From: Sanchytrium tribonematis
Lineage: Eukaryota; Sanchytriomycota; Sanchytriomycetes; Sanchytriales; Sanchytriaceae
Assembly: GCA_018985235.1 (NCBI GenBank)
Contig: JADGIG010000196.1
Coordinates: 1-13,258, forward strand
Direction: 5' to 3'
DNA: 13,258 nt
Within the stretch, counting starts at the first letter, position 1; the number at the start of each line of letters is the position of its first letter. Below the pieces are notes generated by a model. The model ran no database searches. It was not told the origin of the DNA and worked only from the letters and a program-made list of their open reading frames with translations. Positions 1 through 6,947 of the stretch are shown here, piece after piece. Position numbers and translations under genes: made by a program.

Positions 1-1969
1 GACTTCACAGCATTTGTCTTTCTTTGATAAAAGCCTCTTCTAGTTCAAAAACAGCTTTTTTAACTTATGTAAGTACCCTTGTCGCCTATAATCACAAGAG
101 AAATCAAACTGAAATTGTTGATCATAGCTCCTTCTGTGGGGAAAATTTCAATTCAAATTTGATATGGATTTTGCTCAGATTTTCGGGCCCCTTTGTGGAT
201 CCGCCCCAGTTTAAAAAAATTGATAAAATCGACCTTGATTATTTCCGGAATGATAATTGTAAAGTTGATATTTCCGATGAAACTCGTCTTAATATGGACA
301 GTGACACGTTGAAGGAATTTAACTTGATCAGCTTCGATCAGCAGCCAAATTTCATTACTGACATATTTTACCTTACCGCAAATGCTCTTCATTGTGGAAT
401 TATACAAAGTATGCGATATTATTTAAATGAAAAGAAAGACATCATCCAATTGAACGAGTCTTTGGGCGGGATGCAAACCCCTATATTTCAAAATCATGTG
501 CGTATGACGGTAGAGACAAGCGTGAGTAGAAAATTGTGTTGGGATAGCGGGTTGCTCAATCCAGAGTTACTGAATGAGATATCTAGATTCTATGAATTAC
601 AGATGCAAGTTATAGTTTTAGCAATGACTGGAGGCATTTTAGAAAATGTTACCAAAATTGATGAGCCAAGAAGTCAATTCTCATCGCTACCTGAATGGTT
701 TTTTGAAGATATAATGGAATTTTACAGATTCGTGTTGCGGTATATTGATATTTATCTAGTTGCTATGCCAAGACTATTAAAGATGTAAATTGGGAGTTCG
801 TCACAAAGTTTATAGTTTTTATTCTAAGAAATCACATCCAAATCAAAAATCCCTACTTAAAATCAAAAGGTGTTGAAATTCTTTATATTCTTAGCGCGTG
901 CCAAATCTCAGAAAATACTACCATTCTTGACCAATTAATGATAAAACCTTTTCTCATTACTGAATTGATTCCTGCTCTATCTGAGTTCTACATATACGTT
1001 GAAGCCACAGGTGCCAGTTCCCAATTTTACGATAAATTTAATATCAGATATAATATATCAAGGGTTTTTGAAAAATCCTATCAATATCAACAGCACCGTC
1101 AAACATTCCAAAGCTTATCACAACAAGAAAGTTTTATAAAATTTGTAAATTTATTAATGAATGATACAACCTATTTGCTTGATGAGGGCTTTAGTAAGCT
1201 TTTGACAATCAAGGAATGCGAGATTGAGATTGATTCAAGCGACTTTCAAACTAAACCAAAAGAATATCGTTCTGAGAAAAAAAGCACACTTGCGCTCGCT
1301 GAGAGACACGCATCTAGTTTAATATCATTAGCAAACGAGACCACCAATTCTTTATCTTACCTTACTAAAGACATTGTTGATCCATTTGTTACAACGCAAA
1401 TCGTAGACCGTCTAGCTGCTATGTTAAATTATAATTTGGAATTGTTAGTAGGGCCAAAATGTGGTGGTCTCAAGGTCAAGGACCCCAGAAAGTATAGTTT
1501 TGAACCAAAATTATTGGTGGCAAAGCTAGTAGATGTTATAATACACTTGATGAATAGACAGGAGTTTTTATTAGCAATGGCAAATGACTACAGATCTTTT
1601 AGAGCAACAACATTTCAAAGAGTGGCAGGAGTGTTAAAGAAAACAGGAGTTAGATCTAGCCAAGTTGTTGATAGCCTTTTTATGTTGGTCAATAAAGTGG
1701 AAGATATTCGTAGAGATCTAGAAGCTGATAATGAAGAAGAAGATGCTCCTGATGAATTCATGGACAATCTCATGTTTTTTGTTATGAAAGACCCAGTCAT
1801 ATTACCAACATCGAAGAATATTGTTGATCGAAGCACAATTGTCACACATTTACTTTCTGATGCACATGATCCATTTAATAGGCAGCCATTAAAAATAGAA
1901 GATGTAATTCCAGATGACAACCTTCGCAAAAAAATTGAACAGTGGAGAAGAGATCGCAAGAATAAATGA
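1..1969 (+). CDS. UFD2: Ubiquitin conjugation factor E4 (UFD2/UBE4 family), 5'-partial, probably two exons
   Basis: E4 U-box ubiquitin ligase that extends ubiquitin chains on substrates handled with Cdc48/p97. The frame is open to the window start with no stop, so the N-terminus lies outside. The exon up to 739 carries the UFD2 core: YNHKRN followed by NLIWILLRFSGPFVD and KKIDKIDLDYF match the family's conserved block. The exon from 760 carries KNPYLKSKGVEIL, the ATGASSQFYDKFNIRYNIS signature, and a C-terminal U-box at about 1751-1945 (DEFMDNLMFFVMKDPVILP, VDRSTI, DPFNRQPL). The two halves lie in different frames; the second is open well upstream of its first ATG (938) and encodes conserved residues there, so this is one gene and not two. 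Joining 739 to 760 gives FVLR-CYAKTIKDVNWEF. A sequencing indel or a real frameshift is the alternative to an intron. Family assignment is very secure; the junction is inferred. Confidence 0.9.
740..759 (+). other. Candidate 20-nt GT-AG intron in UFD2
   Basis: The segment begins GTATAT and ends CTAG. Removing it joins the two UFD2 frames exactly (CG + T completes an Arg codon). Its length is 2 mod 3, which is the shift required. A 26-nt alternative using GTTGCG at 734 as donor also restores the frame, but that donor is weaker. Twenty nucleotides is far below usual intron sizes, so an assembly indel must be considered. Confidence 0.5.
1961..1966 (+). promoter_or_regulatory. AATAAA poly(A)-signal hexamer abutting the UFD2 stop
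   Basis: The hexamer is formed by the last two sense codons of UFD2 (AAT AAA) directly before its TGA. The transcript's 3' end would therefore lie in or just before the next gene. Function is inferred from the motif only. Confidence 0.4.
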
Positions 1970-2040
1970 ATATAAATGATTTAACGGATTTTTACCTAAT
2001 TGAATCAATGACTTTTATTTTGTTTTCAAAATCACAAAAC

Positions 2041-3759
2041 ATGTCTCAAGAACTCGCGAAATCATTGAGATTGAAATCATCAAAACCTGAGAATAATGAA
2101 AATAAATTAATTGAAAATGGAATTGATGTGACTCCTTTGCCATTTTATCCAGTGCAGATGTTTGGAGCATCAACTGGAAGCTTAGTACAATTATCAAATC
2201 CAAACTTGTCAAAGGGTTACCTGAAAAACAATGTGAAAAACCGCAAAATGAGTACTTTGCCTACAAAACAAGCCATTATTGGAAATATATTAGATTTAAT
2301 TCCAAAGACAGAAGCTGGGTCTTTGATTTTCAAAGAAGAGCCTGTCCAATTTGACGAAAGTGTAATCAAATTGAGCAAGTCACCACTATATGTTATATAC
2401 AAATCAGAACCAGTGGAATTTCCAATTGAACAATACCCCAAATATACCAAAATGAACCAGACTATAATGGGAATTGCTGATTGTGGCACCCAAGATGACT
2501 ATGCAGCGGTGCAATTAAATATGGAAAGTTCGGATGATGAGGTGGAGCAGGATGGTGAATCTGATAATTTAGAAAGCCTGGAGGGCACAGAACAAAGTTC
2601 TGTCGTATCTAGCCTCTACTCGTTATCAACATCTAAATCGAAGAGATTTGTAGATGTTGCTGAGAAGTACGATAAAATAATTAAAAAACACTCAAAGAGT
2701 ATATTGTCGACACTCAATTATTTGAAAAATTACATTGGGCTTTGTCACAACAAAAAGGATGTCGCACTATTTTATGAAATTGAATCTACAAAATTTCAAG
2801 ACATAAGATTACTCTTTACAGTGAAACCTTTAAATTACAAAGGGAAATGCGTTTCAATCAAATTTAGTGATCAAAATGGATTAATTCTCGTATTATTTGC
2901 CGAAAACATGCACAGCAGCACACTTGTTATTTGGGAAATCGTGGATTTTTTTGATTCGAAGCAAAGTCAGCCTTTAAAGTTAATGAAATTTGATATGAGT
3001 TTGAAGTACATGTGCATCGACGAAAATACCAATGTACTTTATCTTGGTGGAGAAAGTGGTTGCTTGTTTGTTTTATCATTTGACAAGGAATTGCAGTCAT
3101 GTGAAATTATTTTTGATAGCAGACTGCTGTCTTCCTATGAACTTTGTGGAATGACTCATGTAATGGTGCTAGAAAACGAAGAAACACCTACTTTAATGGT
3201 AAGCAATTTTAAAGGCCAACTATTAACATTTAAAGTGGCAAAGAGAATGGCCTCTTCTGTTACAGCATATTTTGAGAATCAAAGTTCCGTATTTATACTG
3301 TCGTTTTGCACATTTATGGAGAAAATCGTGGTCTTAGGAAGTGATGGGTCTATTTCGATTATTGATTCAAAATTTACTGGTCAAAAATGTGTTCCAAAGT
3401 TTTCATTCTCAAGCACCGCATCAAAAATTGCATGCAGTAGTGAGTATTTAGGAATCTTGCTCTATGATTCTTTCAAAATATGTCAAAATGACTTCGTTTT
3501 CAGGTCTTTAGGAATGAATCTTATTTCTGGAGACCAAGTTACAGATTTTGCATTTAACCCCGTTTCGCCACACTGTTGTGCAATTACCACCCGGAAAGGG
3601 AAGACATATGTCTATTTGCTCAATGAGAATATTGACGAACCTAAAGACTCATACTTTCTGCCAGATAGAAAACTATGCAGCATCAGTTTTTCTCCCAATG
3701 GACATTCATTATTTGTGGGAGACGAAGATGGGATTTTTACAATGTTTGCACTTCAATAA
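2041..3759 (+). CDS. WD40-repeat protein, dynein intermediate-chain-like (possibly WDR60/DYNC2I1-type)
   Basis: About 572 residues. The N-terminal third is non-propeller: a region with regularly spaced hydrophobics, then CGTQDDYAAVQ and an acidic stretch at about 161-183 (ESSDDEVEQDGESD), then a probable helix (FVDVAEKYDKIIKKHSKSIL). The rest is a divergent WD40 propeller: STLVIWEIVDF, NVLYLGGESGCLFVLSF, VVLGSDGSISIIDS, VTDFAFNPVSPHCCAITTRKG, and a last blade SISFSPNGHSLFVGDEDG. The last blades and the short glutamine-bearing motif recall dynein intermediate chains, with dynein-2 WDR60 the closest remembered architecture; that would mean intraflagellar transport. The family call is tentative. 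An ATG at 1966 overlaps the UFD2 stop (ATGA) and another lies at 2008, but both have T at -3, while the 2041 ATG has A at -3, so 2041 is preferred. Confidence 0.6.
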   Translation: MSQELAKSLRLKSSKPENNENKLIENGIDVTPLPFYPVQMFGASTGSLVQLSNPNLSKGYLKNNVKNRKMSTLPTKQAIIGNILDLIPKTEAGSLIFKEEPVQFDESVIKLSKSPLYVIYKSEPVEFPIEQYPKYTKMNQTIMGIADCGTQDDYAAVQLNMESSDDEVEQDGESDNLESLEGTEQSSVVSSLYSLSTSKSKRFVDVAEKYDKIIKKHSKSILSTLNYLKNYIGLCHNKKDVALFYEIESTKFQDIRLLFTVKPLNYKGKCVSIKFSDQNGLILVLFAENMHSSTLVIWEIVDFFDSKQSQPLKLMKFDMSLKYMCIDENTNVLYLGGESGCLFVLSFDKELQSCEIIFDSRLLSSYELCGMTHVMVLENEETPTLMVSNFKGQLLTFKVAKRMASSVTAYFENQSSVFILSFCTFMEKIVVLGSDGSISIIDSKFTGQKCVPKFSFSSTASKIACSSEYLGILLYDSFKICQNDFVFRSLGMNLISGDQVTDFAFNPVSPHCCAITTRKGKTYVYLLNENIDEPKDSYFLPDRKLCSISFSPNGHSLFVGDEDGIFTMFALQ

Positions 3760-3760
3760 A
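3755..3760 (+). promoter_or_regulatory. AATAAA hexamer spanning the WD40 gene stop
   Basis: The hexamer overlaps the TAA stop (CAA TAA A) and its last base is the single nucleotide separating this gene from the convergent helicase. Cleavage would occur inside the helicase coding region on the opposite strand. Confidence 0.4.
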
Positions 3761-6301
3761 TCAATTAAAAAGCTGAGGATTATAATAAACTCTCTTTTGT
3801 CTCGACAATCGCCACTCATCTGCATGTTGACGGTGCTTGTTAAATAATGGTTCGATCTTCTCGATTTGTTTCACGGCCTGCTTAAATAAATGAGGTGCGA
3901 GCTCTACTAACCATTTCGGATCAATTTTAATAATTTGTCTCATGTATTCTTTGGAAGTGAATATAAGTTCATGATAAAGTACCCAAATAGGCTGTTTATG
4001 AAACAAAGACGAACTGGGATGCATAAACATCGGTGTTTCTTCCATAACAGAGACATAGACACCCTTTTCCTTTTTAGCAACATGGTGAAAATAGCCCGAA
4101 ACTATGGACTTGAGAATTAATTTGGTGTTTTTGGTAGAGCGCAAAGGCTCTTTCATTTTTGAGACATATCTAAATAGTTGCTCTCTGACCTGTTTGGCTC
4201 TTCTTAAATATCTAAATTGAACAAAATTTTGAAAGCACCAGTCATTCGAATATTTTGACGCTTCCCATTCTTGATATACTCGAAGTAGTGTCAAGTGATC
4301 TCCATCACCATGATGAAATCGCTGCTTTCGATCATCAGCTTGGCCTTGCTTATCTTTTGGCCTATACCATATAGAAGGAACTGAGAGCAGAGCGACAATT
4401 GACAAGATCTCTTGGCTACAGCCATACTCCATGGAGATAATTAAAGTTTTTGCCAATGAAGGTTCAAGTGGTAACTCCGCCATTTTCTGGCCAAGTTTTG
4501 TCAGCAACCCTTCCTCATCAACTGCTGCGAGGTGAAATAGTTCCTCAATCGCGGTGTTAATAGACTTTACAGAAGGCTTATCCATAAAATCGAAGGTGGT
4601 CAAATCATAAATACCCATGGCCAATAAAGTCAAGACGGTATTTGACATATTTGTGCGTTGTATCTCTGGAATTGCATTAGGTAGCAATTCTTCTTTAAAT
4701 GCTTTTTCAGTAAATAATCTATACGCTTTTCCAGGCGCAACACGACCAGCTCTACCACTTCTTTGATTTGCTTGAGCTTGACTTATAGGGGTAACCACCA
4801 AACTATCCATTCCTAGTTTTGGATCATAGCAGGACTGTTTGACGTATCCGCTATCTACAACATAAACGATTCCGGGAATTGTGACGGAAGTTTCGGCAAT
4901 GTTTGTTGCTAAAACCACTTTTCTTTGAGAAACTAATGTGGGCTCAAATATTAAGGCTTGCATGTGAGCAGGAAGAGACGCATATAACGGTAAAACGATC
5001 ATTTCCATATTCATATACTTTAATTTTTTAATTCTTTCGGCTAATATATCGCAGCTAAAATCTATTTCTTCTTGACCTGTTAAAAAACAAAGAATATCTC
5101 CAGGCTGTTCATTTATATGAATCTGCAATATTGTACTTAAAGCGCTCTCAACATAGTCGGATTGAGGTTGTTTACTATATAATATTTCTACAGGAAATGT
5201 TCTTCCTTCTATATGTAATACGGGTGCCCCAAAATATGAAGCAAAGGCTTCAGCGTCTAGGGTTGCTGATGTTACAACGACTTTCAGATCAGGTCGTTTT
5301 CTCAACGCCTGCTTAATCAAGCCGAATAGGACATCAGTATTTAATGAGCGTTCATGAGCTTCGTCCAAAAATATAACTGAATATTTCGATAAATATGGAT
5401 CATTTAGACACTCTCTGACTAGCAATCCGTCGGTTAAATATTTTATCTTGGTGTGGCGACTTGTCATATCATCAAATCTTACAGAATATCCAACTAGATC
5501 ACCCAGCCGAGTGTTCATTTCATAAGCGACTCTTTTAGCAACATTAATTGCAGCCAATCGTCTCGGTTGGGTACATCCAATTAAACCAAAGTGATTGTTA
5601 GAATTCTCACAATAATAACGATACATGTATTGAGTCAATTGAGTGGTTTTTCCACTGCCAGTTTCTCCAATAATAATCGTTATTTGATTCTTGTTAATGG
5701 TATTTAGAATTTCATCCTTCTTGTAGTAGATTGGCAGTTGTTTGCCTTCCGACTTAATCGGGTCTGGTATTTTAGTTCTTGTATTGTTTGATTGCCTCGC
5801 AACAGATGCATGTGGTTTTTTACTTTGTTTCCTCTTTTGAATAACTTCAGATCCTTTCAAGATGTTTTTTTCCATGCTTCCATTTGGCATCTTAATTAAT
5901 TGCTTCAAAGGCTCAAATTTTTCTTCTTGAGTCGTAATCAAGTAGTTCACCTTGTCTTTTTTTACCTCAATCTCGAAATCCTCGGTACTAGATAGATCAG
6001 ATTCCAAGTCTGGTTTAAATTTCTTAATTTCGACCTCTGTGTCAGAAGCCTCGCGTTTTTTAGAGGGTGCATTATTTTCCAAGGAATAGTTTAGCCCGTT
6101 TTTAATGACCAATATAATTTCTCGAATGAGATCTGCATTGTTGATGTGGTCATTCAAGACAATTTCGAGGTTTTCATCCGTTTTGTGCAAATGTAAAATA
6201 AATTTAGCTAAAGTAAAAGAGTCATCATTAAAATAAGGTTTTATCAGTGCCATAATCATTCGAACTATAGAAAGATCATTCAATTCTTCAAAAATTTCCA
6301 T
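3761..6301 (-). CDS. PRP22: DEAH-box pre-mRNA splicing helicase Prp22/DHX8, without S1 domain
   Basis: An RNA-dependent ATPase of 846 residues. In the family, Prp22 acts in the second splicing step and releases spliced mRNA from the spliceosome. All helicase motifs are present: GETGSGKT 212-219, TQPRR 244-248, DEAH 313-316, SAT 345-347, FLTGQEEI 406-413, TNIAETSVT 466-474, QRSGRAGR 513-520, followed by the HA2/OB region (FYRPKDK-like WYRPKDKQGQAD, DHLTLL). Prp22 is favoured over Prp2/DHX16 by TPISQAQANQR, YSNDWCFQNFVQFR, HPSSSLFHKQP and the C-terminal IEPLFNKH..ADEWRLSR. The N-terminal helical region (residues 5-70) resembles the start of DHX8, but residues 70-190 are a charged linker with no S1 fold, making it much shorter than the roughly 1150-1220 residues usual in the family. 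A TGA two codons upstream of the ATG excludes an unspliced N-terminal extension. Confidence 0.93.
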   Translation of the reverse strand: MEIFEELNDLSIVRMIMALIKPYFNDDSFTLAKFILHLHKTDENLEIVLNDHINNADLIREIILVIKNGLNYSLENNAPSKKREASDTEVEIKKFKPDLESDLSSTEDFEIEVKKDKVNYLITTQEEKFEPLKQLIKMPNGSMEKNILKGSEVIQKRKQSKKPHASVARQSNNTRTKIPDPIKSEGKQLPIYYKKDEILNTINKNQITIIIGETGSGKTTQLTQYMYRYYCENSNNHFGLIGCTQPRRLAAINVAKRVAYEMNTRLGDLVGYSVRFDDMTSRHTKIKYLTDGLLVRECLNDPYLSKYSVIFLDEAHERSLNTDVLFGLIKQALRKRPDLKVVVTSATLDAEAFASYFGAPVLHIEGRTFPVEILYSKQPQSDYVESALSTILQIHINEQPGDILCFLTGQEEIDFSCDILAERIKKLKYMNMEMIVLPLYASLPAHMQALIFEPTLVSQRKVVLATNIAETSVTIPGIVYVVDSGYVKQSCYDPKLGMDSLVVTPISQAQANQRSGRAGRVAPGKAYRLFTEKAFKEELLPNAIPEIQRTNMSNTVLTLLAMGIYDLTTFDFMDKPSVKSINTAIEELFHLAAVDEEGLLTKLGQKMAELPLEPSLAKTLIISMEYGCSQEILSIVALLSVPSIWYRPKDKQGQADDRKQRFHHGDGDHLTLLRVYQEWEASKYSNDWCFQNFVQFRYLRRAKQVREQLFRYVSKMKEPLRSTKNTKLILKSIVSGYFHHVAKKEKGVYVSVMEETPMFMHPSSSLFHKQPIWVLYHELIFTSKEYMRQIIKIDPKWLVELAPHLFKQAVKQIEKIEPLFNKHRQHADEWRLSRQKRVYYNPQLFN

Positions 6302-6531
6302 AAATCACACTCCTTGTTTTGTAAATTCAATTTCATCCACATGGAATCAAATGGTGCAGATGCACATGCTGGGTAACCTCTTCGGCACCATTGCACGCGG
6401 TACAAAGCATAGGAAAAATGGTATTTAGGACTTAAAAATAAAATTTGTGATACATCATAATCGATTTTTTCGATCAAGTTTTTGGTCCACATAGCCGCTA
6501 GACGCTAAAAAAGTATGGTAAGTAACATCAT
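6302..6531. other. Intergenic stretch with a GC-rich hairpin, no recognised gene
   Basis: No convincing coding signal. A 70-residue minus-strand ORF (6280-6492) overlaps the helicase start and looks like chance. The segment 6341-6410 is 50% G+C, well above its AT-rich flanks, and contains perfect 8-bp arms AATGGTGC (6350-6357) and GCACCATT (6385-6392). A minor hairpin ATCGA/TCGAT lies at 6460-6474. It lies immediately upstream of the helicase on the minus strand, so it could be a structured 5' UTR, a small non-coding RNA or an unrecognised exon. I could not fit a tRNA, U1-U6, SRP or RNase P pattern to it. Confidence 0.4.
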
Positions 6532-6747
6532 TTATTCTGTTTTACAGATTTTAGTTTCTTTCATGATGTGATAGACAATTGGGTGTTGAAGAGCCATTCG
6601 ATCCCCATATACAGAGACGCATGGTTGATCTTTCATATCTTGAATCTTAATGCATTTGACTCTTCTAGAATTGATCGCCTTATTGATATTGGCGTACTTA
6701 CTTGTTGGTACAACTGGATTTAGCAAATTTTGAACAGACATTGGCAT
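6532..6747 (-). CDS. Hypothetical short protein, weak resemblance to NDUFS6/zf-CHCC C-terminus
   Basis: Seventy-one codons. The tail MALQHPIVYHIMKETKICK resembles the C-terminal CHCC zinc-ribbon of the complex I subunit NDUFS6 (pattern ALGHPxVYxxxDKETK..C..C). The first zinc cysteine is missing (V where C is expected nine residues before the H) and the ORF ends right after CKTE, so the terminal CxxCG is not completed. A GT at 6553 (GTAAAA) could be a donor, but no acceptor I tested restores the motif. A GTAAGT at about 6698 could be an internal donor. It may be a spliced gene, a decayed copy or a chance ORF. A palindrome sits immediately upstream of the ATG. Confidence 0.3.
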   Translation of the reverse strand: MPMSVQNLLNPVVPTSKYANINKAINSRRVKCIKIQDMKDQPCVSVYGDRMALQHPIVYHIMKETKICKTE

Positions 6748-6762
6748 TTGTATTTAATACAA
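6748..6762. repeat. Perfect 15-bp palindrome TTGTATT-T-AATACAA
   Basis: Seven-base arms around a single central T, directly upstream of the minus-strand ORF starting at 6747 and 185 bp upstream of the kinase ATG. It could be a dimeric transcription-factor site in a divergent promoter. In AT-rich DNA a short palindrome can arise by chance. Confidence 0.4.
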
Positions 6763-6947
6763 GAAGAAGGGGTAGAAAGGTTATTTTAATTCGTGCGGAG
6801 GGGGATTAATATTTTTTGGAAAAAATTGCTTAGTTTCTAATTAATTCAACGAAAATTGCCGCCCTTCATATTTTGACAATCTTGCTTTGGTATCAAAAAC
6901 AAAAAATCAAAAATTTATCTCCAAGTTTATAATTTCAAACTCTGTAA
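6763..6947 (+). promoter_or_regulatory. Upstream region of the mitochondrial kinase gene
   Basis: AT-rich and non-coding. It contains a purine-rich GGAGGGGG run near 6800, and GTATCAAAAA at 6890-6899, a string that recurs in the 8889-8988 intergenic region. No clear TATA box could be assigned. Promoter function is inferred from position. Confidence 0.35.

Noticed and set aside
938-1969. Separate U-box gene starting at ATG 938
   Set aside because: The same frame is open upstream of 938 and encodes conserved UFD2 residues (KNPYLKSKGVEIL) before that ATG, so it is the second exon of one UFD2 gene.
1966-2040. WD40 gene start at the ATG overlapping the UFD2 stop
   Set aside because: T at -3 and a hydrophobic leader with no support. 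The 2041 ATG has a better context, though 1966 or 2008 cannot be excluded.
3548-3847. Plus-strand ORF of 99 codons across the WD40/Prp22 junction
   Set aside because: Lies in an alternative frame of two well-supported genes and shows no independent protein features.
3841-3870. GGTTCGATC resembling a tRNA B box
   Set aside because: Falls inside the conserved C-terminal coding region of Prp22 (EPLFNKH) and lacks any cloverleaf around it.
6341-6410. tRNA or known snRNA/SRP gene in the GC-rich island
   Set aside because: No acceptor-stem pairing, no clean A and B boxes, and no U1-U6 or SRP signature on either strand. Kept only as an unassigned structured element.
6280-6492. Minus-strand ORF of 70 codons overlapping the helicase start by 22 bp
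   Set aside because: Composition is odd (WCRRGYPACASAPFDSMW), it crosses the GC-rich hairpin, and it overlaps a conserved start. No family resemblance, so treated as a chance ORF.
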